The notes below the pieces were generated by a model. The model was not told where the DNA came from, ran no database searches, and was given only the letters and a program-made list of their open reading frames with translations. A stretch of 64,000 nucleotides of DNA from Oscillatoriaceae cyanobacterium Prado104 (GTDB lineage: Bacteria > Cyanobacteriota > Cyanobacteriia > Cyanobacteriales > Microcoleaceae). Shown here one piece after another: positions 1 through 7,349 of the stretch (the stretch's first letter is position 1; every line of letters begins with the position of its first letter). The stretch is from NCBI GenBank assembly GCA_025454405.1, contig JALOON010000029.1, positions 84,487-148,486 on the forward strand, written 5' to 3'. Both the position numbers and the translations under genes were made by a program.

Positions 1-583
1 TACCTTCAATCGTGGTTTTTACCCGTTCTTCGATCGCCTTGGGAGTGCTGCGGGGGGCGGAGCGTTTGGCATAATCTACGCTGAAGTCCGGGTCGTAGCC
101 CATGTTGACTACGGTGTTGCGGAGTACGGTAATTTGCTGGCCCGGATCGAGGCGCTTAATGGTTTCGAGGACTGCAACAGCTTCGGGAGACATTTGGTAG
201 CCTGCCGGAATGGGAGCGACAAGGCCTTGTTTCATCAACTGGCCCAATTCGTACCAGAAGCCGAGTTTGGTGTTGACGCGCAAGGATGTGTAGATCCGTC
301 CGATGGAAGTGTCAGCGTTGCTGGCGAGGTCGTACATGGCTTTGCTTTGGGCCTCCGGCGTCATCTGTTTGATTTCGCTGAGGATGCCTTCAACAAGTGC
401 CATGCTGGCTACTCCGGGGGCTGCTGCAGTAATGGTATTGCCCATTTCGGTGTAGGCAAACCACAGCAGCGCTAGCTGGTCTTCGACGGTGAGTTTGTAA
501 AATGATTCTGTCGTGGCTGGAACAACGCTGGCAATCTCTGTGCTGGAGAAAATCGATTGGGCTGATTGAATGCTAACTGCCAT
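1..583 (-). CDS. ocp: Orange carotenoid protein, N-terminal part (runs off the window)
   Basis: The first 194 codons match the all-helical carotenoid-binding N-terminal domain of orange carotenoid protein (OCP), a soluble photoprotective protein that quenches excess energy at the phycobilisome. The residues that hold the keto-carotenoid are at their usual OCP numbers: Trp41 and Tyr44 in LLWFAYTEMG, Trp110 in LGFWYELG, and Arg155 in VLRNTV, the arginine that makes the interdomain salt bridge in OCP. The frame is still open at base 1 and ends in TTIEG, resembling the start of the linker to the C-terminal NTF2-like domain. Full-length OCP is therefore more likely than a one-domain helical carotenoid protein, but the C-terminus is not seen. 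The ATG at 583 starts the domain at the expected place. Confidence 0.93.
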   Translation of the reverse strand, partial: MAVSIQSAQSIFSSTEIASVVPATTESFYKLTVEDQLALLWFAYTEMGNTITAAAPGVASMALVEGILSEIKQMTPEAQSKAMYDLASNADTSIGRIYTSLRVNTKLGFWYELGQLMKQGLVAPIPAGYQMSPEAVAVLETIKRLDPGQQITVLRNTVVNMGYDPDFSVDYAKRSAPRSTPKAIEERVKTTIEG

Positions 584-853
584 GTGATTATTTTGAGATT
601 CGCGGTGTTGTTTTGGTACTTGAGCGAGCGAACCTTTATCTCCCTTAATTAAATTATGTAACGTTTCTGAGTTTTTGGACTTTACATTTTTAAATGTAAA
701 GATTTTAAAACTATTATGAATTTTGAGGGATAATTGCGTCATTTTTCTTGAAAAATTGCGCGATTTATGCTATTTTACTAAGCTCTATGAAAACACTAAG
801 TTGTAAAATATTGCTAGACTAAAAGCACGATTTATGCTATTGTTCTGCACCTG
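584..853. promoter_or_regulatory. Divergent promoter region between ocp and queG
   Basis: This AT-rich spacer separates two divergent genes. It contains a palindrome at 680-701 (CTTTACATTT/TTAAATGTAAAG). It also contains an exact 14-bp direct repeat, CGATTTATGCTATT, at 761-774 and 828-841, the second copy ending just before queG. These could be operator sites. No promoter element can be assigned with confidence. Confidence 0.3.
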
Positions 854-1909
854 ATGAAAGCATCAATTATAAGTAGCGATCGAATCAAGCAAAAAGCCCG
901 AGAATTGGGATTTCACAAGGTCGGGATAGCATCGGTCGGTGAAAAAGTAGATACAGATGCGCAAAGATTGCAAGGGTGGCTGGACAAGGGCTATCAAGCA
1001 GATATGGCATGGATGGCCAACCCGAAACGACAGGATATTAAATTAGTGATGCCGGAGGTGCAGTCTGTAATATGTGTTGTTCTCAATTACTACAGCCCCC
1101 GTCCTCACCCCCCCAACCCCCCCTTAGCAAGGGGGGGCGACGCTTCTAGTTCCTCGGCTGCGGCGGGGAATTCGACCCTCCCCAACCCCCTCTTAGCAAT
1201 GGGGGGCGACGCTTGTGCAAAGATTTCGCGTTACGGGTGGGGGCGGGATTATCACAAAGTGATGCACAAAAAGCTGAAAGAGTTGGCAAATTGGGTGCGA
1301 TCGCAAGGTGAAGGCATTGAAGCGCGGTATTATGCGGATACCGGGCCGATTCAAGATAAAGTTTGGGCCGAACGTGCGGGGATTGGTTGGATTGCGAAAA
1401 ATGGGAATGTAATTTCGCGAGAATACGGTTCCTGGGTGTTTTTGGGGGAAATTTTAACGAATTTGGAGTTAGTGGCGGATGCGCCTCACGCGCAACATTG
1501 CGGTACTTGTACTCGGTGCATTGAAGCTTGTCCGACGGGGGCGATTGTTGAGCCTTTTGTTGTTAAGGCCGATCGCTGCATAGCTTATCACACGATCGAA
1601 AATCGATCGGAAACATTGCCGGAAGAAATCGCATCTAATTTACAAGGTTGGGTAGCCGGTTGCGATATTTGTCAGGATGTTTGCCCTTGGAACCAGCGTT
1701 TTGCCAAACCAACAGATGTTGCAGAATTCGAGCCTTATCCTGAAAATATAGCGCCGACACTTGCAGAATTAGCAGAGATTTCCGATGAGGAATGGAATCG
1801 CAGATTTACAGCTTCGGCACTGCGGCGAATTAAGCCAGAAATGCTGCGGCGGAATGCAAGGGCAAATGAAGGAAGAAGGAAAAAGGAAGAAGGAAGAAGG
1901 AAGAGTTGA
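854..1909 (+). CDS. queG: Epoxyqueuosine reductase QueG with an in-frame repeat insert
   Basis: QueG reduces epoxyqueuosine to queuosine in tRNA, using a corrinoid cofactor and two [4Fe-4S] clusters. The catalytic Asp is Asp162 in ADTGPIQDKVWAE. The first cluster motif is C216xxC219xxC222xxxC226P. The second uses C270xxC273xxxC277P, with an extra Cys242. The protein is 351 residues long, longer than I expect for this family, because residues about 85-121 are a Pro/Gly/Ser-rich insert encoded by two copies of a GC-rich hairpin repeat. The insert interrupts a segment that normally runs from VVLNYYSPRPH straight to AKISRYGWGRDY. The last dozen residues (about GRRKKEEGRRKS) are encoded by an intergenic-type GGAAGAA repeat, so the original stop was probably lost. 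The reading frame is otherwise intact and is probably functional. Confidence 0.93.
   Translation: MKASIISSDRIKQKARELGFHKVGIASVGEKVDTDAQRLQGWLDKGYQADMAWMANPKRQDIKLVMPEVQSVICVVLNYYSPRPHPPNPPLARGGDASSSSAAAGNSTLPNPLLAMGGDACAKISRYGWGRDYHKVMHKKLKELANWVRSQGEGIEARYYADTGPIQDKVWAERAGIGWIAKNGNVISREYGSWVFLGEILTNLELVADAPHAQHCGTCTRCIEACPTGAIVEPFVVKADRCIAYHTIENRSETLPEEIASNLQGWVAGCDICQDVCPWNQRFAKPTDVAEFEPYPENIAPTLAELAEISDEEWNRRFTASALRRIKPEMLRRNARANEGRRKKEEGRRKS
1101..1215. repeat. Two copies of a C-rich/G-rich hairpin repeat inside queG
   Basis: Copy 1 (about 1101-1145) and copy 2 (about 1174-1215) each have a C-run, a CTTAGCAA-type loop and a matching G-run, followed by the shared tail GCGACGCTTnT. The same C-run/TTAGTAAGG/G-run motif occurs between genes at 22500-22537 and 23686-23785. 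Here it lies in frame without stops and encodes PPNPPLARGGDA-like and PNPLLAMGGDA-like peptides. Confidence 0.85.
1868..1905. repeat. GGAAGAA heptamer repeat forming the queG 3' end
   Basis: This is a short array of GGAAGAA units in frame with queG, encoding its basic C-terminal tail. The same heptamer occurs at 27707-27762 and 37453-37500 as a non-coding array. Confidence 0.7.
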
Positions 1910-1986
1910 TAGTTGTCATCAGTCATCAGTCATTAGTCATTAGTGCGAGCTTAAGCGCTTGCGAACCTCATTAGTTATGAGATAAT

Positions 1987-2050
1987 TGTAGGGGCGGGTT
2001 CTCCAGCAATAATTGCCTAAAAGCGACAATCTATAAAACCCGCCCCCACC
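1987..2050. repeat. Inverted repeat ending in GTAGGGGCGGGTT / AACCCGCCCCCAC
   Basis: The arms TGTAGGGGCGGGTT (1987-2000) and AACCCGCCCCCACC (2037-2050) flank about 36 variable bases. Further members of this family are at 7272-7335, 23905-23967, 24135-24200 and 57262-57325. It is a dispersed palindromic intergenic element. Confidence 0.75.
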
Positions 2051-2124
2051 CCATTTTTATCTCCAGTAAACCTGACCAGGCAAAAGTCATCAGTCATTCA
2101 TTAAGCACTAACAGCCTTAATTTG

Positions 2125-3249
2125 ATGTCAGCAAATGAACCCAGAGAATACGATGCTGTTTTAGGCGGTAAAAATCCGCCTCCAATTCATGCTGCTGTTT
2201 TGGGTGGGATAGCAGGAGTCAAACAGCGCTTGGCAAGTCCGTCAGTTGAGGCAAGGCGGGCTGCAATTTCAGATGCTATTAACTACGGAGAAGCTGGTTT
2301 AGAAGCGGCAATTGCAGTTTTTGATGATGCTGACGAGTGGGTGCGAGCTACTGCTGCTGGGATGTTTTACGGGGAAGAACTCATCGGTTTGCTGCAAAAA
2401 GGTACAGCTATCTGGAATAAATGGAGAGTGCAAAATCTACTTTTTTTGGGCGGTTTTGTAGACTTGAGTTGGGCAGATTTGAGCGAATTTAATTTGAGCG
2501 GTGCTAACTTGAGGGAGTCCAATTTAGCAGGAGCAAATTTTGCAAACAGCAATTTGCAAACAGCTAAAATTTTTCAGAGCAATCTGGAAGTAAGTAATCT
2601 GATAAATGCAGATTTGAGTGGCGCTAACTTGAGTAAATCAAATCTCAATAGTGCCGATTTGAGCGGAGCTAATCTCAGTCGCGCCAACCTCCGTTTAGTT
2701 AATTTGCGGGAAGCTAATTTATGTCAAAGTATCCTGAGAGGTGCTAAACTTGGAGGAGCTGATTTGAGCGGGGCGGATTTGAGTGGTGCCGATTTGAGTG
2801 GTGCCGATTTGAGTTTGGCAAATCTGGATGGAGCCAATTTAACTGGAGCCAATTTGACAGGAATTAAAGTAATTCGATCGAACTGCAACCGCTGGAATTT
2901 TAACGGGTTGGTTTTGGCAGGAGCTAATTTGCGGTGGAGTACATTCGCAAAAGCTTGTTTTGCAGGAGCTAATTTGCGCGGAGCTAATTTAGAAAGAGCA
3001 ACTCTGACAAAAGCTGATTTTTCTCAAGCCGATTTTACTGAAGCTAACCTCTGCGATGCAGATTTTAATAAGGCTAACTTAGCTGGTGCAAATCTGAGCG
3101 GTGCTGCTCTAAAGAGAGTCAATTTTCAGAAAGCAAATCTCAGCGATGCTAATTTCACTAAGGCTAATCTGAGCGGTGCTATCCTGAAAGAAGCTAAGCT
3201 CGATCGAGCAATTTTTACTCGTGCTAAGAGAGCGAATACTGTTTACTAA
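2125..3249 (+). CDS. Pentapeptide-repeat protein with HEAT-like N-terminus
   Basis: After about 110 non-repeat residues, the protein is an almost uninterrupted series of A(D/N)LSx pentapeptides (ADLSG, ANLSG, ANLRG), which fold as a right-handed quadrilateral beta helix. The N-terminal segment (about residues 15-90) is helical and reads like HEAT-type helices, with ARRAAISDAINYG and DEWVRATAAGMFYG. No signal peptide or membrane segment is evident, so it is probably cytoplasmic. The molecular role of most cyanobacterial pentapeptide proteins is unknown. I chose ATG 2125. A TTG lies immediately upstream at 2122 in the same frame, and neither has a strong ribosome binding site. Confidence 0.85.
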   Translation: MSANEPREYDAVLGGKNPPPIHAAVLGGIAGVKQRLASPSVEARRAAISDAINYGEAGLEAAIAVFDDADEWVRATAAGMFYGEELIGLLQKGTAIWNKWRVQNLLFLGGFVDLSWADLSEFNLSGANLRESNLAGANFANSNLQTAKIFQSNLEVSNLINADLSGANLSKSNLNSADLSGANLSRANLRLVNLREANLCQSILRGAKLGGADLSGADLSGADLSGADLSLANLDGANLTGANLTGIKVIRSNCNRWNFNGLVLAGANLRWSTFAKACFAGANLRGANLERATLTKADFSQADFTEANLCDADFNKANLAGANLSGAALKRVNFQKANLSDANFTKANLSGAILKEAKLDRAIFTRAKRANTVY

Positions 3250-3262
3250 ATCTTTTCTGAAT

Positions 3263-3425
3263 GTAGGGTGCGCACTGCGCACCTTACTGATACGATCTAC
3301 CTCAATACGTAGGGTGCGCACTCGCACTTTACTGATACAATCTACCTCGATACGTAGAGTGCACACTGCGCACATTACTGATATGATTTAGGCAGAGACG
3401 TAGGGTGCGCAGTGCGCACCTTACC
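3263..3425. repeat. Four tandem copies of a GTAGGGTGCGCACTGCGCACCTTAC-type palindrome
   Basis: Four near-copies of a palindromic unit (GTAGGGTGCGCA/TGCGCACCTTAC) are separated by about 20 bases such as TGATACGATCTACCTC. Single relatives occur at 21746-21771, 27935-27961 and 29381-29408. The unit can form a hairpin, and the copies differ from each other by point changes. Confidence 0.8.
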
Positions 3426-3490
3426 GCGATCGATAGCTTGTCGTACTACTTTTTATATAAGTCTTGTTCGAGTAAATTTTGTAATTTAAT

Positions 3491-4663
3491 ATGAGTAAAC
3501 AGCCTCGTTGTTTTGCTTGCAAGGAATGTTTTCAAGAAGGACATTTTTTTTATCAAGGTTTGTGTTTGCGATGCGGCGACTTGAATTGGGAAAAACGCAA
3601 CGAAACAGCGAATTTGCAGGGATTATTTGCTTTAGTGACGGGAGCGAGAGTCAAAATTGGGTATGCTGTAACTTTGAGGTTATTGAGGGCTGGTGCTGCG
3701 GTAATTGCTACTACTAGATTTGCGCGGGATGCCGCTAAGAAATATGCGGGAGAATCGGATTTTGACAAATGGCGCGATCGACTGCATATTTACGAGTTAG
3801 ATTTGCGGTATATTGCCAAAATCGAGCGCTTTGCCGAACACGTAACTTGTTGCTATCCCCGACTCGATATTATTGTCAACAATGCCGCTCAAACGGTTCG
3901 CCGCCCTCCCGCATTTTACCAGCATTTGATGGATTTTGAAACTGTACCTTTCGAGCTTTTGCCCGCAGAAATTCAGCCGCTGCTGGCTCGATCGCACTCG
4001 TTCGATCGAACTCTTGCTGGGGATGATTTAAGGTCGATCGCGCCTGGAGATTCCGACAGCAAAACTGCTAGTGCTTTGACTTTCAACATGGATGAAAACA
4101 ACTCTATTTTAGCAGAAGATGAATCCAGTTATTTTCCGCTAGGGATGTACGATCGCGACGGACAGCAAATCGATTTGCGCCCTTTCAACAGTTGGTTGAT
4201 GAAAGATGATGAGGTGAGCATTTTGGAACTGTTGGAAGTTCACATTATTAATGCGATCGCTCCTTTCGCAATTAACAGCAGGCTCAAACCGCTGATGAAA
4301 AAGCATCCTGAAAACAGCAAATATATTATCAATATTTCCTCAAAAGAAGGGCAATTTAATGGCGACAAATCTTGGCGTCACCCGCATACAAATATGGCAA
4401 AAGCCGCGCTGAACATGATGACTCGCACCTGCGCGAAAGAATACGCCAAACACAAAATTTATATGAATGCGGTCGATCCGGGATGGATTAGTTTTCAACA
4501 CCCTCACCCTCAAGTTTTAACAATGCAACAAAAAGGCGTTCAACCTCCTTTTGACGTTATAGATGCAGCGGCGCGAATTTGCGATCCGATTTATATGGGA
4601 GTAAATGAGGGACGCAATGTTTACGGCAAATTATTTAAAGATTATGCTGATACGCAGTGGTGA
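3491..4663 (+). CDS. Short-chain dehydrogenase/reductase-like protein with N-terminal zinc-finger-like segment
   Basis: The protein has an SDR Rossmann domain. TGARVKIG (about residues 50-57) is the nucleotide-binding TGxxxxxG motif, NNAAQ follows near residue 131, and ISSKEG carries the catalytic-type Ser near 283. In place of the usual YxxxK, the sequence is T300NMAK304 in HPHTNMAKAALNMM, so the catalytic Tyr position is Thr. About 30 N-terminal residues contain two CxxC pairs (Cys7/Cys10 and Cys25/Cys28), which could bind zinc. At 390 residues it is long for a classical SDR, with an insert between NNAA and the Ser motif. It is isolated between repeat-rich gaps. The substrate is unknown, and whether it still has oxidoreductase activity is uncertain. 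Confidence 0.8.
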   Translation: MSKQPRCFACKECFQEGHFFYQGLCLRCGDLNWEKRNETANLQGLFALVTGARVKIGYAVTLRLLRAGAAVIATTRFARDAAKKYAGESDFDKWRDRLHIYELDLRYIAKIERFAEHVTCCYPRLDIIVNNAAQTVRRPPAFYQHLMDFETVPFELLPAEIQPLLARSHSFDRTLAGDDLRSIAPGDSDSKTASALTFNMDENNSILAEDESSYFPLGMYDRDGQQIDLRPFNSWLMKDDEVSILELLEVHIINAIAPFAINSRLKPLMKKHPENSKYIINISSKEGQFNGDKSWRHPHTNMAKAALNMMTRTCAKEYAKHKIYMNAVDPGWISFQHPHPQVLTMQQKGVQPPFDVIDAAARICDPIYMGVNEGRNVYGKLFKDYADTQW

Positions 4664-4689
4664 TAGTTATTTAAAAAAAGTTAGATCAT

Positions 4690-4802
4690 GTCCGGTCGAT
4701 TACCACAATAACAACGGTTTGTAGTGTGGACTTCAGTCCGCAGTATTTTGCGGACTAAAGTCCACACTACGAACTTTACTTATTACTCTCAATCGACCGG
4801 AC
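4690..4802. repeat. Nested inverted repeat between the SDR gene and the tRNA-like sequences
   Basis: The outer arms GTCCGGTCGATT (4690-4701) and AATCGACCGGAC (4791-4802) enclose inner arms TAGTGTGGACTTCAGTCCGC (from 4722) and GCGGACTAAAGTCCACACTA (to 4769). The inner GTAGTG..GGACTnnAGTCC unit is a dispersed family also seen at 5231-5286, 33022-33073, 33423-33450 and 54456-54512. Confidence 0.75.
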
Positions 4803-4825
4803 ACGGTATTACGCGCGGCGATCGA

Positions 4826-4891
4826 AGAAACCGGGTTTTTTACAAAAATACTAACTGGAAACAGTTAACACTCGTGAAAAACCCGGTTTCT
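4826..4891. repeat. AGAAACCGGGTTTTT inverted repeat
   Basis: AGAAACCGGGTTTTT at 4826-4840 pairs with AAAAACCCGGTTTCT at 4877-4891. A second member is at 43267-43332. The rest of the gap from 4664 to 5070 shows no gene that I believe in. The open frame across 4724-5062 consists of these repeats. Confidence 0.75.
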
Positions 4892-5070
4892 GGACTCTCG
4901 CTGATAAGTCCTGCGATTGTCAAATTTTTGCATAATATTGATAGACAGGAAACACAGACAATCCCTCTCAATCATTTATCTGCGTTTATCTGTGTTTATC
5001 TGCTTAACATCTGCGGTTGCACGATCGAGCGTAAATTATTGTCGCATTTAAATAATGTATAATAAAATGC

Positions 5071-5143
5071 GGCAGTGTAGCTTAGTGGTAAAGCGATCGC
5101 CTCTTCAAGGCGAGAGACAACCGTTTGATTCGGTTCGCTGCCA
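5071..5143 (+). tRNA. tRNA-like gene, apparent anticodon UUC (Glu), with irregular consensus bases
   Basis: A 73-base cloverleaf can be drawn. The acceptor is GGCAGTG/CGCTGCC with discriminator A. The D arm is GCTT-AGTGGTA-AAGC, the anticodon stem TCGCC/GGCGA around TCTTCAA, and the T arm AACCG-TTTGATT-CGGTT. The stems are convincing, but position 33 is C instead of the near-universal U, T-loop position 56 is T instead of C, and there is an extra base between the D and anticodon stems. CC follows the discriminator and the next tRNA-like unit begins at once. The overall shape resembles tRNA-Gly or tRNA-Glu. It may be an unusual minor tRNA or a decaying copy. Confidence 0.55.
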
Positions 5144-5145
5144 CC

Positions 5146-5218
5146 GGCAACGTAGTTTAAAATGATAGAATTCCCTGGAGCATACCGGGAGATGCGGGTG
5201 CAATTCCCGCCGTTGCTA
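5146..5218 (+). tRNA. Degenerate tRNA-like gene, apparent anticodon GCA (Cys)
   Basis: This unit starts three bases after the previous one. Its acceptor is GGCAACG/CGTTGCT with discriminator A, and its T arm is GCGGG-TGCAATT-CCCGC. The anticodon arm, CCCTG/CCGGG around GAGCATA, contains one mismatch, position 33 is A, and the D loop lacks the usual GG. It resembles the irregular, tightly packed tRNA clusters known from some filamentous cyanobacteria. Function is doubtful. Confidence 0.4.
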
Positions 5219-5230
5219 TTATGTTAGAGG

Positions 5231-5286
5231 TTTGTAGTGAGGACTTCAGTCCGCTGAATCAACAGACTAAAGTCTGCACTACGAAC
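5231..5286. repeat. GTAGTG..GGACTnnAGTCC hairpin
   Basis: TTTGTAGTGAGGACTTCAGTCC and its partner GACTAAAGTCTGCACTACGAAC form an imperfect hairpin of the same family as 4722-4769. It sits between the tRNA-like pair and the JAMM gene. Confidence 0.65.
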
Positions 5287-5321
5287 TAATTTTGATATTA
5301 CATCATACATTTACAAATAAA

Positions 5322-5789
5322 ATGCAATCCATCGCGCTTTCTAACTCTCATATTTCATCCATCCGCACTCACGCCGAAAGTACTTATCCTTGTGAATGTT
5401 GCGGCTTGTTGCTCGGTCGAGTTGCTGGGGATGTTAAAACTTTAGTAGAAGTTTTGCCGGTACAAAATGCGTGGGTTTCCGAAGCTGAGGAATGTTGGCC
5501 GGAACAAAAACAGTTGACAGAAACACGCAGGTATGCTATATCTCCCACAGATATGCTGAAGGCGATGAAGTACGGGCGCGATCGCTCTTGGGAAATTATC
5601 GGCATTTACCATTCTCACAATGATTGTCCCGCCGTTCCCTCAGAGTTCGATCGAGCCGGCGCGTGGCCGCAATATTCCTACATAATTGTCTCAGTTATCC
5701 AAGGCAGTTCAACAGACCTCTACAGTTGGATTCTTGACGGCGAGGGCAACTTTCGATCGGAGGAAATTCTCACAGTTGCACAGACTTAG
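5322..5789 (+). CDS. JAMM/MPN-domain metalloprotease (M67 family)
   Basis: This 155-residue single-domain protein has a complete JAMM zinc-protease signature: Glu25 in YPCECCGLLLG, then H97-S-H99-x7-S107-x-x-D110. Bacterial enzymes of this type cleave C-terminal peptide or sulfur-carrier bonds; Mec+ of mycobacteria, for example, releases cysteine from the carrier CysO. The next gene, about 100 bp downstream on the same strand, encodes a MoeB/ThiF-rhodanese protein that activates such carriers. That supports a role in sulfur-carrier processing. An in-frame TTG at 5292 could extend the protein by 10 residues, but ATG 5322 begins where the domain begins. Confidence 0.85.
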   Translation: MQSIALSNSHISSIRTHAESTYPCECCGLLLGRVAGDVKTLVEVLPVQNAWVSEAEECWPEQKQLTETRRYAISPTDMLKAMKYGRDRSWEIIGIYHSHNDCPAVPSEFDRAGAWPQYSYIIVSVIQGSSTDLYSWILDGEGNFRSEEILTVAQT

Positions 5790-5890
5790 ATTAAGAAATA
5801 ATTAGTTTAGTTTAGGAAAGATGGCGATCGCGCAAAAATCAGAAAAGTTCGGATAAAATAGCAATCTAAATCGGCGCGAAAAAAGATATC

Positions 5891-7051
5891 ATGCTAAATC
5901 CTAATCTGGAGGAAATCCAGCTCGACAAACAAGAATACCAACGCTACTCCCGCCACCTAATTTTGCCGGAAGTCGGCTTAGAAGGGCAAAAACGCCTGAA
6001 AGCTGCTAGCGTGCTCTGCATCGGTACGGGAGGACTCGGTTCGCCACTGCTGCTGTATTTAGCCGCCGCAGGTGTCGGCCGCATTGGGATTGTAGACTCT
6101 GATGTTGTAGACCATTCCAACTTGCAGCGACAGGTAATTCACGGCACATCTTGGGTGGGAAAACCGAAGATTGAATCTGCTAAAAATCGCATTTTAGAAA
6201 TCAATCCTTTCTGCCAAGTTGACTTGTATGAAACTTGGATAACTTCCGAAAACGCGCTCAAAATTGCTGAACCTTACGATATCGTCATCGACGGTACGGA
6301 TAACTTCCCGACGCGCTATTTGATGAACGATGTTTGCGTGATGCAAAACAAGCCAAACATCTACGGTTCTATCTTCCGATTTGAAGGACAAGCAACTGTT
6401 TTTAACTACGAAGGCGGCCCGAATTATCGCGATTTGTATCCGGAACCCCCGCCACCGGGAATGGTTCCTTCTTGCGCTGAAGGCGGCGTTTTAGGCGTTT
6501 TGCCGGGAGTAATCGGCTGCATTCAAGCTACGGAAGCGATCAAAATTATTTTGGGTCAAGGCACTACTTTGAGCGGCCGATTGTTGCTATACAATGCCTT
6601 GGATATGACTTTCCGGCAGTTGAAATTGCGGCCGAATCCAGTACGTCCGGTAATTGAAAAGTTGATCGATTACGACCAATTCTGCGGAATTGTGCCAGCA
6701 AAAGCAGAGGAAACTAAAGTTCCCGAGATGACTGTGACAGAACTCAAGCAGTTAATCGACAGCGGTGCGAAGGATTTTGTATTGTTAGATGTTCGCAATC
6801 CTAACGAGTATCAAATTGCGAAGATTCCGGGTTCGGTATTGGTTCCCCTTCCGGATATCGAAGCTGGTAAAGGCGTGCAACAAGTTAAGGAATTGTTGAA
6901 CGGGCACAAGTTAATTGCGCACTGCAAGATGGGCGGTCGTTCTGCTAAGGCTTTGGGCATTTTGAAGGAAGCTGGTATTGAGGGAATTAATGTTAAGGGC
7001 GGGATTACTGCTTGGAGTCAAGAAGTAGATCCGTCGGTGCCTCAATATTAG
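5891..7051 (+). CDS. moeB: MoeB/MoeZ-type sulfur-carrier adenylyltransferase with C-terminal rhodanese domain
   Basis: The E1-like ThiF/MoeB domain fills about residues 15-265. It has the nucleotide motif GTGGLGSP (45-52), DSDVVDHSNLQRQ, and PSCAEGGVLG carrying the conserved Cys. A rhodanese domain follows (about 285-386) with active-site Cys345 in CKMGGRSAK. The enzyme adenylates the C-terminal Gly-Gly of a small sulfur carrier and then passes it sulfur from the rhodanese persulfide. This serves molybdopterin, thiamine, tRNA thiolation or cysteine synthesis, depending on the carrier. The two CxxC zinc pairs of E. coli MoeB are not apparent, as in other fused members. Its JAMM-protease neighbour suggests a paired activate/cleave system. 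Confidence 0.93.
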   Translation: MLNPNLEEIQLDKQEYQRYSRHLILPEVGLEGQKRLKAASVLCIGTGGLGSPLLLYLAAAGVGRIGIVDSDVVDHSNLQRQVIHGTSWVGKPKIESAKNRILEINPFCQVDLYETWITSENALKIAEPYDIVIDGTDNFPTRYLMNDVCVMQNKPNIYGSIFRFEGQATVFNYEGGPNYRDLYPEPPPPGMVPSCAEGGVLGVLPGVIGCIQATEAIKIILGQGTTLSGRLLLYNALDMTFRQLKLRPNPVRPVIEKLIDYDQFCGIVPAKAEETKVPEMTVTELKQLIDSGAKDFVLLDVRNPNEYQIAKIPGSVLVPLPDIEAGKGVQQVKELLNGHKLIAHCKMGGRSAKALGILKEAGIEGINVKGGITAWSQEVDPSVPQY

Positions 7052-7349
7052 GTTGTTAGCGGGGTTTTTGAAACTACTTTATGAGATTCAGATCCCCCTA
7101 AATCCCCCTTAAGAAGGGGGACTTTGAAGACTTTACCGGGCTTTGCCCGGTAATGCAGATATAGAGGCTATGTCTCGTCTCAATTTGTGAGTCGATCGAC
7201 GAGAAATTTATACTGTATTATGACCGATCGAATCGCGGGCGATCGAAATGTACCTGGGGATTATCTGTTGGGTGGGGGCGGGTTTTTGAGATTGCGAATT
7301 ATTGGCCGGTATGGTTGGTGAACCCGCCCCTACAGGAATCGCGATCTAT
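7052..7349. repeat. Intergenic repeats downstream of moeB
   Basis: A GATCCCCCTAAATCCCCCTT..AAGGGGGA hairpin lies at about 7091-7122. A member of the GGGGCGGGTTT/AACCCGCCCC family lies at 7272-7335. No gene is seen. Confidence 0.65.

Noticed and set aside
4724..5062. 112-codon frame between the SDR gene and the tRNA-like pair
   Set aside because: It consists of the hairpin repeats at 4722-4769 and 4826-4891 and ATCTGCGTTTATCTG-type sequence.
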